DNA of 52,588 nucleotides from Planctomycetota bacterium (GTDB taxonomy: Bacteria; Planctomycetota; UBA8108; UBA1146). A model generated the notes under the pieces. The model was not told where the DNA came from and searched no databases. It worked only from the letters and a program-made list of their open reading frames with translations. A program made the translations under genes and the position numbers. The stretch lies in the NCBI GenBank assembly GCA_018694835.1, contig JABHOG010000019.1, positions 1 through 52,588 on the forward strand. Direction: 5' to 3'. Of the stretch, positions 7,195-16,134 are shown piece after piece (the first letter of the stretch is position 1; the number at the start of each line of letters is the position of its first letter).

Positions 7195-8397
7195 CTAGAA
7201 ACTACCCATCCACGGTGCCAGTTGATCGAGCATCTCGCCGCAGCGAGTCTGGAAACTGATCCCAGCCCGGGTCATGACACTCCACAGCGCCGAATCCGTC
7301 GGTGCGTGGGTGATCAGCAACGCCGCCAGGCTGGGTAGGGCAAAGAGCCCGCTCCACAGCACGACGGTGGCCGGTTGCAGGGTCGTTCCATTCTCGAAGG
7401 AGGGGTGTTCGACCTGCTCCTGAGTCGATTCTTCCCCATCCGAGGGATCGAAAGAGGCTCCTGCGATGGTCACCTCATCGAGGAATCCGAGCGATGTCTC
7501 GACTCCCAGTTGTGGTTGGAACTCCAGCGGCAGCTCGGGGGCATCGGTGATCGAATCGGTGGTCTCGACCTCTACGTCGCGGACGGGAGCCATCGTGATG
7601 ATCTCTCCATCGCTACTGCATGGCTCTCCGGCGGCTTGCAGTGCTGCCACCGAGGGAGCGGAGACAGCACCCTCTTGTGGGGCTGTGATGATAGGAGAGG
7701 GAGTCGAATCCTCTGCGGTGCTGAATAAATCATCACTGGTCTCGAACAGTTCAAATGGATCGGTGGGGGTCTCGGCACCGCCAAAGAGCGTGGCCGGGGT
7801 TTCACTCGGTGCAGCGGTCGGCATCGCTGTGTGAATCTTCGGCAGCGTCACTTCACCGTCGGGCGAGAGCACCATCTTGGTCTGGCAGCGAGGGCAACCG
7901 ACCTTGCTGCGAGTGGCGACCGGTTCGACGCTGAGTGTGCCGGAACAGGCCAAGCACTCGAAACGCCACCTCGGAGAGGTGGACTCCGGTGATCCCGAAT
8001 CGTCGGAGGAGAACTCCGCGGAAGGGAACTGCGGTGCTGAGAAATTCTGAGTGGTGAAATCGTCGGACGGAGCGACCGATTCGAATGGGGGCTCCGGTTC
8101 GGTCGAGAAATCGTCGACCTCGTCACTGACGAGGTGCAACTTGGTCTCCCCGGTGGGAGTCTTACGCTGGCGCTTCTGGGCGATCGTCTCGCTCGAGTAG
8201 AGATCGAGATCCCGAGCGCCAAATCCGGGGGTAGCATTGCTCGTCGTCTGGGTGGAGGCGGGCTCGTCGAGTAGCGACAGGCCACTGGTGGCCGGAGACT
8301 CTTCGGTCGCTCCCGCACAGCGGGGGCAATGCACGCCTCCCTCATCGGGGCCGTGATTCTTGTCAGTGATCGATCCGCAATCGTCGCAGTACAACAT
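7195..8397 (-). CDS. Zinc-ribbon protein with C-terminal membrane anchor
   Basis: A 400-aa protein. Two Cys-pair modules are visible: LYCDDCG...HCPRCAG at residues 2-32, and FECLACSG...VGCPRCQTKM near 150-180. Both have the CxxC-x(n)-CxxC spacing of zinc ribbons common in planctomycete membrane proteins. The long middle region is Ser/Thr/Asp/Glu-rich and likely disordered. One hydrophobic segment (VVLWSGLFALPSLAALLI) near residue 360 is a probable membrane anchor. ATG 8397 is preceded by GAAGGA at good spacing. It lies 16 bp after the stop of the upstream membrane protein gene, so the two are likely co-transcribed. The function is unknown; this is an adaptor or scaffold type of architecture. 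Confidence 0.72.
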   Translation of the reverse strand: MLYCDDCGSITDKNHGPDEGGVHCPRCAGATEESPATSGLSLLDEPASTQTTSNATPGFGARDLDLYSSETIAQKRQRKTPTGETKLHLVSDEVDDFSTEPEPPFESVAPSDDFTTQNFSAPQFPSAEFSSDDSGSPESTSPRWRFECLACSGTLSVEPVATRSKVGCPRCQTKMVLSPDGEVTLPKIHTAMPTAAPSETPATLFGGAETPTDPFELFETSDDLFSTAEDSTPSPIITAPQEGAVSAPSVAALQAAGEPCSSDGEIITMAPVRDVEVETTDSITDAPELPLEFQPQLGVETSLGFLDEVTIAGASFDPSDGEESTQEQVEHPSFENGTTLQPATVVLWSGLFALPSLAALLITHAPTDSALWSVMTRAGISFQTRCGEMLDQLAPWMGSF

Positions 8398-8413
8398 TTT
8401 AATTTCCTTCGGT

Positions 8414-8902
8414 TCAGGCGACCGGGGCCAGGACAAAGAAGATGGCGATGGCACAGAGCCCCGAGTTGGCGATGAGGGGGAGACCGGCCAGTGACCGTGT
8501 CTCCTGGTTCACCACCAGGATCGTCGCCGCACAGATACCCAGCAGCCCCTGGATGATGGCCACCGAAGTGACGATTCCCGGCAATACCGGGCCAGATCCT
8601 GCGGAGAAGTGGATCGCCAGCGCCAGACAGACGCTGACCACGATGGCGCAACCGAGGGACACTGCCTGGAGGAACTCACCCCGCTGGACCTGCAAGTGAC
8701 CAGTCGGCATCAGTCCGATGCTGACCAGCACCAGGCTGACGATCGCCAGCACGGTGTCGAAGGGGGATCCACTGAGCAGTACTGATGAGATGGCCTCGGG
8801 GAGATGTGGAAACGCTTCCAGCACCTGACGAGGTCCGTCGAGGGCGATGAAAGAGAATCCTGCGATGCCGCAAAGAACCAGCATCAACTTCCAGGGGGTC
8901 AT
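8414..8902 (-). CDS. Integral membrane protein of unknown function
   Basis: A 162-aa protein with four to five hydrophobic segments (near residues 5-22, 45-70, 80-100, 108-130 and 140-160). I recognise no family. ATG 8902 is preferred over the in-frame ATG at 8944 because GGAAGG lies seven to eight bases before it. It is the first gene of a two-gene unit with the zinc-ribbon protein and divergent from the PaaK-like ligase gene. Confidence 0.68.
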   Translation of the reverse strand: MTPWKLMLVLCGIAGFSFIALDGPRQVLEAFPHLPEAISSVLLSGSPFDTVLAIVSLVLVSIGLMPTGHLQVQRGEFLQAVSLGCAIVVSVCLALAIHFSAGSGPVLPGIVTSVAIIQGLLGICAATILVVNQETRSLAGLPLIANSGLCAIAIFFVLAPVA

Positions 8903-9155
8903 GGCATACCTTCCGTATCTGGTGAAATCGTGGGAGACACTCATCCGGCGAGCAGGAATCTCCCGAAGAAGAGTACGATGCTCCTCCGGCAGCCGTCGAA
9001 TCGCCTCTTGGGGTGGATCTGTGGCTATTTGGGCTTCATTGTGAGTGCCAGAGGATGGTACCCTTTGCGTTGCTAGCAGCGGATCCGGATGTTTCTGCTG
9101 GCTGGCGCACGTGAGCCGCAGATGTGGAAGAGTGAGAGAGGAGACCGACTTGGGG

Positions 9156-10667
9156 ATGCCGGGGCGTTATCAGCCTAGAGGAGAACTGGCCCGTAACTGG
9201 GGGCAACCCGATCGGAATCGACTGGAATCGATGCAGATGGCGCTACTGCGCAAGCACTTGCGCCAGAAGATCATGCCGTTCCATCCGCACTACCGCAAAA
9301 TGTTGGCGGACGTCGACATCGACTCCCTGCAGTCCTACGACGACATGAAACTGATCCCCTTTTCATCCAAGAGCGACATTGCACCGACTGCAGATGCTCC
9401 GGATCGTCCCAAGAACTTTGTCCTGCAGCCCGATCAAGATTCGATTCGTAAGGTGCTCTCGCCGATGCAAAAAGCGGCAATGATGTGGACTGCACTGCGC
9501 CACGGCAAGGAAGAGGTTCGCAAGCGCCTCGGTACCGAATACCGACCGGTCCAGGCTTTCTTCACCACCGGTCGAACCGCATTGCCGACGTCATTTTTTC
9601 TGAGCCGATACGATCTCGACATCTTGCAGGAGTGTGGCAAACGGATGGGCGAGGTGATCGGCATCGCCTCCAAGGAAGATCGCCTGGTCAGCGTCTTTCC
9701 ATACGCTCCGCACCTGGCCTTCTGGCAGGTGCATGGTGTCGGACTCGCCAACGAGATCTTTACCCTCCACACCGGTGGGGGGCGTGCGATGGGGACCGAG
9801 GGGATCTTGCGGGCGCTGGAAAAGATGAGGCCCTCTCACCTGACTGGAATCCCGGGGTATGTCTACCACTTGATCCGCCAGGGAATCGAGGAGGGACGCG
9901 ATCTCTCCTCCATCGAAGTGGTGTTCCTCGGTGGAGATCGAGTCACCATCGGCTACCGGGAGAAACTGGAATCGATGCTGAGGGAGAATGGATCGAAGAA
10001 TCCGAAGGTCACCAGCGTGCTCGGATTTACCGAATCGAAGAAGTGCTGGATCGAGTGCTCGGGTGGGCGAGAGACTGGCTTTCATACCTATCCAGATCTC
10101 GACCTGTTCGAGGTGGTCGACCCGGAGACAGGCGAGCGGGTGCCGGATGGAACCACCGGGGAACTGGTCTACACTCCCCTCGATGGCCGAGGATCCTTGA
10201 TCTTGCGCTATCGCACTGGCGACCTGGTCAACGGAGGCATGACACGGGAGCCGTGTCCTGCTTGTGGTCGGACGGTGCCAAGGTTCTCCTCTGATCTGAG
10301 CCGAGCATCGAACCAGACCGACATGTCGTTGACCAAGATCAAGGGAACGCTGGTGAATCTCAACATCATCACCGACCTGCTCACCGACTCGGAACGGGTC
10401 GACGAGTGGCAAGTGGTACTGAGCAAGAAAAACGATGATCCCCTCGATGTCGATGAGATGGGAATCTCCATCAGTTTACCAGAGGGCAAGAGTGAGGATG
10501 GAATCGAGGAGTGGATCGCCAACACCGTGCAACATGCGGCGGAGGTGCGTCCTTCTACTGTCGAGATCATCCCACGCAGTGAGATGCTCGATCGACTCGG
10601 AATGGAGACTCAGTTGAAGGAGCAGAGAATCGTCGATCTTCGCCAGCAAGCGGGAGGGTCGCAGTGA
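9156..10667 (+). CDS. Phenylacetate-CoA ligase-like adenylate-forming enzyme (PaaK/CapK family)
   Basis: A 503-aa protein resembling PaaK-type ATP-dependent acyl-CoA ligases. Recognisable features are a GRTALPTSF stretch where the phosphate-binding SSGTTG loop normally lies, LTGIPGYVYHLI, FLGGDRVT, LGFTESKKCW near the adenine site, GELVYTPL followed by LRYRTGDL, and a C-terminal EPCPACGRTVPR with the Cys pair typical of PaaK relatives. The acyl substrate is not predictable, and the altered phosphate loop may affect activity. ATG 9156 is used; TTG 9150 has better spacing (seven bases) to GAGAGGAG and is a real alternative. The stop overlaps by four bases the start of a patatin-like lipase gene, so the pair is translationally coupled and may activate fatty acids released by the lipase. 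Confidence 0.75.
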   Translation: MPGRYQPRGELARNWGQPDRNRLESMQMALLRKHLRQKIMPFHPHYRKMLADVDIDSLQSYDDMKLIPFSSKSDIAPTADAPDRPKNFVLQPDQDSIRKVLSPMQKAAMMWTALRHGKEEVRKRLGTEYRPVQAFFTTGRTALPTSFFLSRYDLDILQECGKRMGEVIGIASKEDRLVSVFPYAPHLAFWQVHGVGLANEIFTLHTGGGRAMGTEGILRALEKMRPSHLTGIPGYVYHLIRQGIEEGRDLSSIEVVFLGGDRVTIGYREKLESMLRENGSKNPKVTSVLGFTESKKCWIECSGGRETGFHTYPDLDLFEVVDPETGERVPDGTTGELVYTPLDGRGSLILRYRTGDLVNGGMTREPCPACGRTVPRFSSDLSRASNQTDMSLTKIKGTLVNLNIITDLLTDSERVDEWQVVLSKKNDDPLDVDEMGISISLPEGKSEDGIEEWIANTVQHAAEVRPSTVEIIPRSEMLDRLGMETQLKEQRIVDLRQQAGGSQ

Positions 10668-11542
10668 CGACAGTCTCCGTGGCCCTGGGTGGGGGTGGAT
10701 CTCGCGGCCTCGCCCACATCGGGGCACTCCAGGTGCTGGAAGAAGCAGGAATCCAGATCGAAGCGGTCTCCGGTATCTCCGCCGGAGCCATCGCCGGAGC
10801 TCGGTGGTGTCTCGACCCGAATGCTGCAGTACTGGCCATGCGTGCCATCGAGTTGATGTCCTCGACCGAATTCCGCAACCTTCGTCTCGGTGGCATGATG
10901 CTGGCGGCCGCCAGCGATGAAGATAATGGTCCCTTCCAGGCGCTTCGATCGCTGCTGCGACGGGGACTCCATCTGGCGAATCTGGCGAGAAGACCATCGG
11001 TGATCGAGGATGGGGTTCTCACCCAACTGGTCGATATCCTGATCGGGGATGGGCAGTTCGAGGATTGTCGGGTGCCGCTGCAGGTGGTGGCTCTCGATCT
11101 ACTCAGTGCGCGGATGGTGACGCTGCGTTCGGGATCGCTCGCCACGGCAGTGGCGGCATCGAGCGCCATCCCGGGGGTCTTCCCCCCGGTCGAACTCGAT
11201 GGGCTACTCCTCTGTGACGCGGGTGCTGTCTCCAGTGTCCCGGTGGCGGCGGCGCGAGCGGCCAGCCCCGATTCGGTGGTACTGGCCATCGATCCGTCGC
11301 GTCGACTCTTGCCACGGCAAGAGATCGACACCGGCATGGAATCGCTCCAGCGGGTCGCCACCATCTCCCGCAACTGGCTGACGGAGATCGAACTGGAGGA
11401 AGCAGATATCGTGGTCCGTCCCAGGGTCGGACAGCGAACCTGGAGCGACATGACCAATCTGTCGAGCATCGTCGAGTCGGGTCGAGATGCGATGACGAAG
11501 GCGATGCCAGAACTGCAGGAAGCTCTTTCCACCCATCACTGA
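10664..11542 (+). CDS. Patatin-like phospholipase (RssA/NTE type)
   Basis: A 292-aa Ser-Asp dyad hydrolase. The oxyanion loop GGGGSRG is at residues 9-15, the nucleophile elbow GISAG (Ser39) follows, and Asp185 lies in CDAGAVSSVPV, the place of the usual DG[AG] motif. It is predicted to cleave acyl chains from phospholipids or lysophospholipids. There is no signal peptide or membrane segment, so it is likely cytosolic or peripherally bound. The GTG start at 10664 overlaps the stop of the PaaK-like gene (GTGA). Confidence 0.88.
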   Translation: MTTVSVALGGGGSRGLAHIGALQVLEEAGIQIEAVSGISAGAIAGARWCLDPNAAVLAMRAIELMSSTEFRNLRLGGMMLAAASDEDNGPFQALRSLLRRGLHLANLARRPSVIEDGVLTQLVDILIGDGQFEDCRVPLQVVALDLLSARMVTLRSGSLATAVAASSAIPGVFPPVELDGLLLCDAGAVSSVPVAAARAASPDSVVLAIDPSRRLLPRQEIDTGMESLQRVATISRNWLTEIELEEADIVVRPRVGQRTWSDMTNLSSIVESGRDAMTKAMPELQEALSTHH

Positions 11543-11662
11543 AGTTTCAGCCAAGATGGGTGAGAACTCCTTCTTGTGGATCGGTGGTGCTGCTTGCCGC
11601 AGCCTCCCACTGGGGCTAGGGTGCCCACTCGGCTAAGTGATGCCGATTCCCGGAGGTCATGA

Positions 11663-12598
11663 ATGCCAGCGAACGACCCGATCGAGACCGGAAACCGCAG
11701 CGAAGTCTCCTCCTCTGGTGGCTGGAAGCGTGACCGGCTCCCCTCGTGGCTGCGGATGCCGCTGGCTTCCAGTGCATCCGGGCACTCCACCGCAGGGGCA
11801 CTCCAGCAACGCTCGCTCCATACCATTTGCGAGGAAGCACGTTGCCCCAACCGCAACCACTGCTGGTCGCGGGGTACCGCCACCTTCCTGGTGCTGGGGG
11901 ATCGTTGCACTCGCTCCTGCCCCTTCTGCTCGGTGCGAGGGGGACCGGTTTCTCCTCCCGATCCCGACGAACCTCGACGAGTCGCCGAAGCCGCGGTGGA
12001 ACTGGGACTCCAGCATGTCGTGGTCACCTCGGTCAACCGCGACGACCTTCCCGATCAGGGCAGCGGCCACTTTGTACGCTGTATCGAGCAGTTGCGAGAT
12101 CGCATCCCCGGCGTCAAGGTCGAGGTGTTAACCCCAGACTTCCGTGGGCGTGAAGCTGACATCGATCGCGTCATCGATGCGCGTCCCGATGTCTTCAATC
12201 ACAACATCGAAACGGTCCCTTCTCTCTACCTCAAGACGCGTCCAGGGGCGCGTTATCAACGCAGTCTTGATCTGCTTTCGAGAGTGGCCGCTGCCGGAGA
12301 ACCGGCCGAGGGCCGCCCCCGCATGTGGGCCAAGTCAGGCCTGATGCTGGGCCTCGGTGAATCCCCAGAGGAGGTCCAATCGTTACTCGAGGACCTTTAT
12401 CGTGCCGGTGTTCGGATCGTGACCATCGGACAGTACCTGCAACCCGATCGCGACAGTTTGCCGGTGGTTGAGTACGTCCATCCCGATCAGTTCGAACAGT
12501 GGCGAGAGATCGGCGAGCAGATCGGCTTCTCGATGGTGTTCTCGGGTCCTTTTGTTCGTTCCTCCTACATGGCGGATACCCAGGTGCCGCTGTCATGA
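11663..12598 (+). CDS. lipA: Lipoyl synthase
   Basis: A 311-aa radical SAM enzyme that inserts two sulfurs into octanoyl groups on carrier proteins. Both iron-sulfur motifs are intact: the auxiliary cluster CEEARCPNRNHC (Cys56, 61, 67) and the radical SAM motif CTRSCPFC (Cys82, 86, 89). The C-terminal RSSY motif, whose Ser ligates the auxiliary cluster, is present. The length is normal. ATG 11663 sits six bases after GGAGG; another ATG four bases upstream is out of frame. It overlaps tmk by ATGA. No lipB or lipoate-dependent dehydrogenase gene is in the window. Confidence 0.96.
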   Translation: MPANDPIETGNRSEVSSSGGWKRDRLPSWLRMPLASSASGHSTAGALQQRSLHTICEEARCPNRNHCWSRGTATFLVLGDRCTRSCPFCSVRGGPVSPPDPDEPRRVAEAAVELGLQHVVVTSVNRDDLPDQGSGHFVRCIEQLRDRIPGVKVEVLTPDFRGREADIDRVIDARPDVFNHNIETVPSLYLKTRPGARYQRSLDLLSRVAAAGEPAEGRPRMWAKSGLMLGLGESPEEVQSLLEDLYRAGVRIVTIGQYLQPDRDSLPVVEYVHPDQFEQWREIGEQIGFSMVFSGPFVRSSYMADTQVPLS

Positions 12599-13212
12599 TG
12601 TCTCGATTCATCGCCCTCGAGGGAGCCGACGGGTGTGGCAAGTCGACCCAGGTCGAGCGCCTCGCCGATTGGCTACGAAGCGAGGGAGAGCAGGTGATCA
12701 CCGTCAGGGAACCCGGTTCAACATCCCTCGGGGAACGGGTTCGGGACATCCTTCTCGATGGTGATGAGCCGTTGTGTGCCGAGGCGGAAGCGTTGCTGTT
12801 TCTCTCTTCCCGGGCCCAGTTGCTCGACGAGGTGATCGAGCCGGCGCTGGAAGCGGGGCAGTGGGTGCTCGCCGATCGTTTCCACCTGTCGACGGTGGTC
12901 TATCAAGGGCTGGCGGGAGAACTGGGCGAAGCGCGAGCGGCACAACTGTGTCAGGTGGTGCTGGGCGATCGTCGCCCCTCCCTCAACATCGTGCTGGAGA
13001 TCCACGTGGAGCAACTGTCGCAGCGACTGGCTCTGCGTTCCGGAGCGACTGATCGTTTTGAATCGCGCCCGGGTCTGGCCCAACGAACCGTCGCAGCCTT
13101 CGAGAAGGTGGTAGGAATCGAGGGCGATCGAGTGGTTCGTATCGATGGCAGCCTCGACGCCGATCAGGTCGAGGCACGGATCCGCCAGGAGGTGGTCGAT
13201 GTCCTTCGATGA
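12595..13212 (+). CDS. tmk: Thymidylate kinase
   Basis: A 205-aa enzyme that phosphorylates dTMP to dTDP. The P-loop GADGCGKS is at residues 10-17, REPGSTSLGE is the dTMP-binding DR[ER]PG-like loop, and LADRFHLSTVVYQG is the DR[YF] motif region. ATG 12595 overlaps the lipA stop (ATGA), and its 3' end overlaps holB by 14 bases. The tmk-holB order is common in many bacteria and supports both calls. Confidence 0.95.
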   Translation: MMSRFIALEGADGCGKSTQVERLADWLRSEGEQVITVREPGSTSLGERVRDILLDGDEPLCAEAEALLFLSSRAQLLDEVIEPALEAGQWVLADRFHLSTVVYQGLAGELGEARAAQLCQVVLGDRRPSLNIVLEIHVEQLSQRLALRSGATDRFESRPGLAQRTVAAFEKVVGIEGDRVVRIDGSLDADQVEARIRQEVVDVLR

Positions 13213-14182
13213 GGTGCTCGGTCACGATACGATCCGTCAGTGCATGTCGCGCGTGTTCGGCCGTGACCGGATCTCCCATGCCTATCTGCTGGCGGGACCG
13301 GAGGGGATCGGCAAGAGTTTGCTGGCCCAGCAACTGGCGAAAACCCTGCTCTGTAACCGCTCACCCGTCGGCAGTGGAGCGCAACAGCAGATGAACCCCT
13401 GTGGTGAGTGTGGCAGTTGCCTGGCGCTGGCCAGCGGCAATCACGGCGCCTTGCAGATTCTCGCCTCGGTCGAGAGTCGAGGCATCGAGGTGGCGACACT
13501 GCGCGAGATGATGCGATCATTGTCGCTTCGTAGCGGCGATCGAAGGGTGGTGGTGATCGACCCCGCCGAGCGGCTCGCCGAGCCGGCCGCCAATGCACTG
13601 CTCAAGATCCTCGAGGAACCCCCGGCCGGGGTGGTGTTCCTGCTGATTTCCCACCGACCCGCCCAATTGCTGTCGACCATCATCTCCCGTTGCCAGCGAG
13701 TGACCATGGGGCCGCTGACACTGGAGCCGTTCCTCGAGGTGTTAGCGACGGTGCCGATCGATGAGAGCAGCGGGCGCTGGCTCTTCGGAGCGGTCGGCGG
13801 CAGGCCAGGGGCGGCGATCCGCCTGCAGCAGGCGCTGGAGCGTTGTGGCGGGGAGGAGGCACTCGCCCAGATCCTTCACTCTCCGGTGCGAGATCCTCGA
13901 GATCTGGTGGCGGTGGCGGGGGATGCGGGGGGCCAGACCGATCGGGAGATGGCGCTGGCGACGATTCGTGTCCTGACCGATGCGATCTGGGCCTACCGAC
14001 CCGCCGTCGGTCCGGGGCGCTGGCAAGCGGCGGAAAAGGCCACGCTCCTCTCCCACATCGCTCGACATGTCGAGCGCTCCGGCTCGGTGGATCTGTGCCT
14101 GGAAGCGACGGCGATGGTCTTATCGGCCACCGACCTGGGGCAATTAAGAAGGCGCTTACCCCGCTCGCTTGGGGTGGCCTGA
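13199..14182 (+). CDS. holB: DNA polymerase III delta' subunit
   Basis: A 327-aa clamp-loader subunit. The P-loop-like GPEGIGKS is at residues 33-40, and a four-Cys zinc module is at Cys52, 68, 71 and 74 (CGECGSC). NALLKILEEPP and SRCQRV are typical sensor and SRC motifs of the family. It helps load the sliding clamp together with DnaX and HolA. ATG 13199 is chosen because AGGAGG (13187-13192) precedes it by six bases; it overlaps the end of tmk. Confidence 0.92.
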   Translation: MSFDEVLGHDTIRQCMSRVFGRDRISHAYLLAGPEGIGKSLLAQQLAKTLLCNRSPVGSGAQQQMNPCGECGSCLALASGNHGALQILASVESRGIEVATLREMMRSLSLRSGDRRVVVIDPAERLAEPAANALLKILEEPPAGVVFLLISHRPAQLLSTIISRCQRVTMGPLTLEPFLEVLATVPIDESSGRWLFGAVGGRPGAAIRLQQALERCGGEEALAQILHSPVRDPRDLVAVAGDAGGQTDREMALATIRVLTDAIWAYRPAVGPGRWQAAEKATLLSHIARHVERSGSVDLCLEATAMVLSATDLGQLRRRLPRSLGVA

Positions 14183-14347
14183 GCTCACGACCCCTACCAC
14201 TGGTGACTGTCCAGGAGTTATGCGATGGAATCTTCGAATCCGGCTCCGATACGCTTGCTGGAATGCTGCCATCTCCTACCATTCGCCCATCGAGGTCCGG
14301 AGGGAAACCGCTCGCCGCGCGGGGAACCCGGACTAGGAGGCGGTCGC

Positions 14348-14806
14348 ATGCAGGACCATAAACCTGAACAACGGTTCGAGACGCTGATGCAGGAGTGTCA
14401 CGAGTATCCTCGTGAGGCTTATGCATTCCTATTCGATGCGCTCGATCACTCGGTTCGCCATGTTCATGGTATCGAGAACTACGAACCGATCCTGACCGAT
14501 GACCGTCATCATGTCGGCGCCCAGCAACTACTGGAATCGGTTCGTCGTTATGCCATCCTGGAGTACGGCTGCCTGACCAGTTGTGTCTTCGCCTCCTGGG
14601 GGATCCACGATACCGAGGATATCGGCAAGATGGTCTACCAGTTGATCGACTACCAATTGCTCGGGAAACGTGATTCCGATCGCCTCGATGATTTCGTCGG
14701 AGGATTTGGGGGGATGAGCTTCGAGCAAGTCTTTGCCATCGAGCCACAACTCGAATATTGCCAGGAGAAGGACCAGTGGACCGCATCTTACCGAAGCGCT
14801 TCCTGA
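14348..14806 (+). CDS. Minf_1886 family conserved protein
   Basis: A 152-aa protein with the pattern of a small family I recall mainly from Planctomycetes and Verrucomicrobia. It has YPREAYAFLFDALDHSV near the N-terminus, HVGAQQLLESVRRYAILEYG in the middle, and SWGIHDTEDIGKMVYQLID then LLGKRDSDRLDDF. No biochemical function is known to me. ATG 14348 is selected because AGGAGG (14335-14340) sits seven bases upstream and the family domain begins just after it. An in-frame ATG at 14225 also has AGGAG, but its extra 41 residues look non-coding. The gene overlaps the following transporter gene by 31 bases. Confidence 0.8.
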   Translation: MQDHKPEQRFETLMQECHEYPREAYAFLFDALDHSVRHVHGIENYEPILTDDRHHVGAQQLLESVRRYAILEYGCLTSCVFASWGIHDTEDIGKMVYQLIDYQLLGKRDSDRLDDFVGGFGGMSFEQVFAIEPQLEYCQEKDQWTASYRSAS

Positions 14807-16134
14807 GACCGTTAATGTTCGTTTTGGTCGCTCTGGCGACCATCGCTATGCTGTTGTGGCTTCGCTCCATCTTTGCCCCATTACTGGCGGGCCTCTTCAT
14901 CGCCTACATCCTCGATCCGCTGGCGGATGGTCTGGAGAAGCGCGGGCTGAGTCGGCTGCCGGCAGTGGTGCTGATCTTCCTCCTCTCCTCGATGGTGCTG
15001 ATCGGGGCACTGCTGGCGGGCACCGTGGCGGTCGCCCGTGGCGGAGCCACCCTCGCCAGTCGGCTGGTGGGGGATACCCCGATCTCGCAGCCACTGGCAG
15101 AGCAGAACCCGCAAGCACTGCAGGACTCCTCGGGACAGTGGTACATCGATCGCGACGGGGACGGCGAGTTTGACCCGGGCTGGATGCGAGAGGCGCAAGA
15201 TTACCTCGATCGTGATTTTCCAGGAGTGGCGGTCGGATTTCAGCGCTGGAAGGACCGCATCGCTGAGCGATACGGTGCCGATGAAGATCTCGATCCAGAG
15301 GAGGCGCTCGCCAGAAGAGTTGAATCTGGACTCGATGCTACCGCAGGTCGAGTGATCGAGGCCTGGTTCGGCTCTGGTGAGGAAGTGGGCCCAACGCAGA
15401 GTCGCGAGGGTGCTGAACTGGCGGACGCCATCGAACGGATCGGCTCGGGCACCCGCGTCTCGGATGATGCCGTGGGGCCGTTCCAGCGGTTACTGGAACT
15501 GGGCAGTTGGCTACTTCTGCTGCCGGTCTACGTATTCTTCTTCCTCATCGAGATCGATCCGATGGTCGCACGTGTACGCCAGTGGATTCCAGCCAACGCT
15601 CGTGGCCAGACGGAAAAGATCGCTCTCGAGATCCACCAGATTCTCTCGGCGTTTTTTCGCGGTCGATTGCTGGTCTGTGTCGTCAAGGGGGTGCTGACCG
15701 GTATCGGCTTGCAACTGACCGGTGTTCCCTATGGATTCCTGGTCGGCTTCGCCGCCGGGTTCCTCTCCCTCTTGCCCTACATCGGAGTGTGGCTGGCGGC
15801 GATTCCGGCACTCGGGATGTGCTGGTTCGAACACCATGAGATGTGGATGCTGCTGGCGACGGCAGGAGTCTTCATCGCGATGGAGGCGATCGAGGGTGTC
15901 GTGCTGATTCCTCGATTGCTCGGGGATGAGGTCGGCCTCCATCCAGTCACCGTCATCGTGACCTTCCTCATCTTCAGCCACTGGTTCGGTATCATCGGAA
16001 TGCTGCTGTCTGTACCGCTGGCGGCGATCTTCAAGACGTTGGTACGGGAGTTCGTGGTGCCGGTGCTGAAAGACGATGGCGGCAGTGGTTCGCCTCCCCC
16101 GGCGGATTCTCCGCAGATTCCATCCTCCTCGTGA
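14776..16134 (+). CDS. AI-2E/PerM family transporter with extra-membrane calcium-loop-like insert
   Basis: A 452-aa polytopic protein. Three helices lie at the N-terminus, a hydrophilic domain spans roughly residues 95-245, and five helices follow, with the family motif GVPYGFLVGFAAGFLSLLPYIG and C-terminal LLSVPLAAIFKTLVREF. The family includes PerM/TqsA-like exporters and some sodium/proton antiporters, so the substrate is uncertain. The hydrophilic domain contains DRDGDGEFD (residues 125-133), matching the DxDxDGxxD calcium loop of EF-hands. GTG 14776 is used because AGGAGAAGGA lies just upstream. The 3' end overlaps pgeF by GTGA. Confidence 0.82.
   Translation: MDRILPKRFLRPLMFVLVALATIAMLLWLRSIFAPLLAGLFIAYILDPLADGLEKRGLSRLPAVVLIFLLSSMVLIGALLAGTVAVARGGATLASRLVGDTPISQPLAEQNPQALQDSSGQWYIDRDGDGEFDPGWMREAQDYLDRDFPGVAVGFQRWKDRIAERYGADEDLDPEEALARRVESGLDATAGRVIEAWFGSGEEVGPTQSREGAELADAIERIGSGTRVSDDAVGPFQRLLELGSWLLLLPVYVFFFLIEIDPMVARVRQWIPANARGQTEKIALEIHQILSAFFRGRLLVCVVKGVLTGIGLQLTGVPYGFLVGFAAGFLSLLPYIGVWLAAIPALGMCWFEHHEMWMLLATAGVFIAMEAIEGVVLIPRLLGDEVGLHPVTVIVTFLIFSHWFGIIGMLLSVPLAAIFKTLVREFVVPVLKDDGGSGSPPPADSPQIPSSS

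Noticed and set aside
9045..9155. Upstream extension of the PaaK-like protein
   Set aside because: The added residues (Cys- and Ser-rich) have no homology pattern, and GAGAGGAG at 9135-9142 points to a start at 9150 or 9156.
11555..11635. 26-codon ORF between the patatin gene and lipA
   Set aside because: No ribosome binding site and no conserved features.
14220..14336. 38-codon ORF upstream of the Minf_1886 gene
   Set aside because: AGGAG is only two bases before the ATG, and the product has no plausible structure. The same AGGAG would better serve an in-frame ATG at 14225, itself a less likely start.
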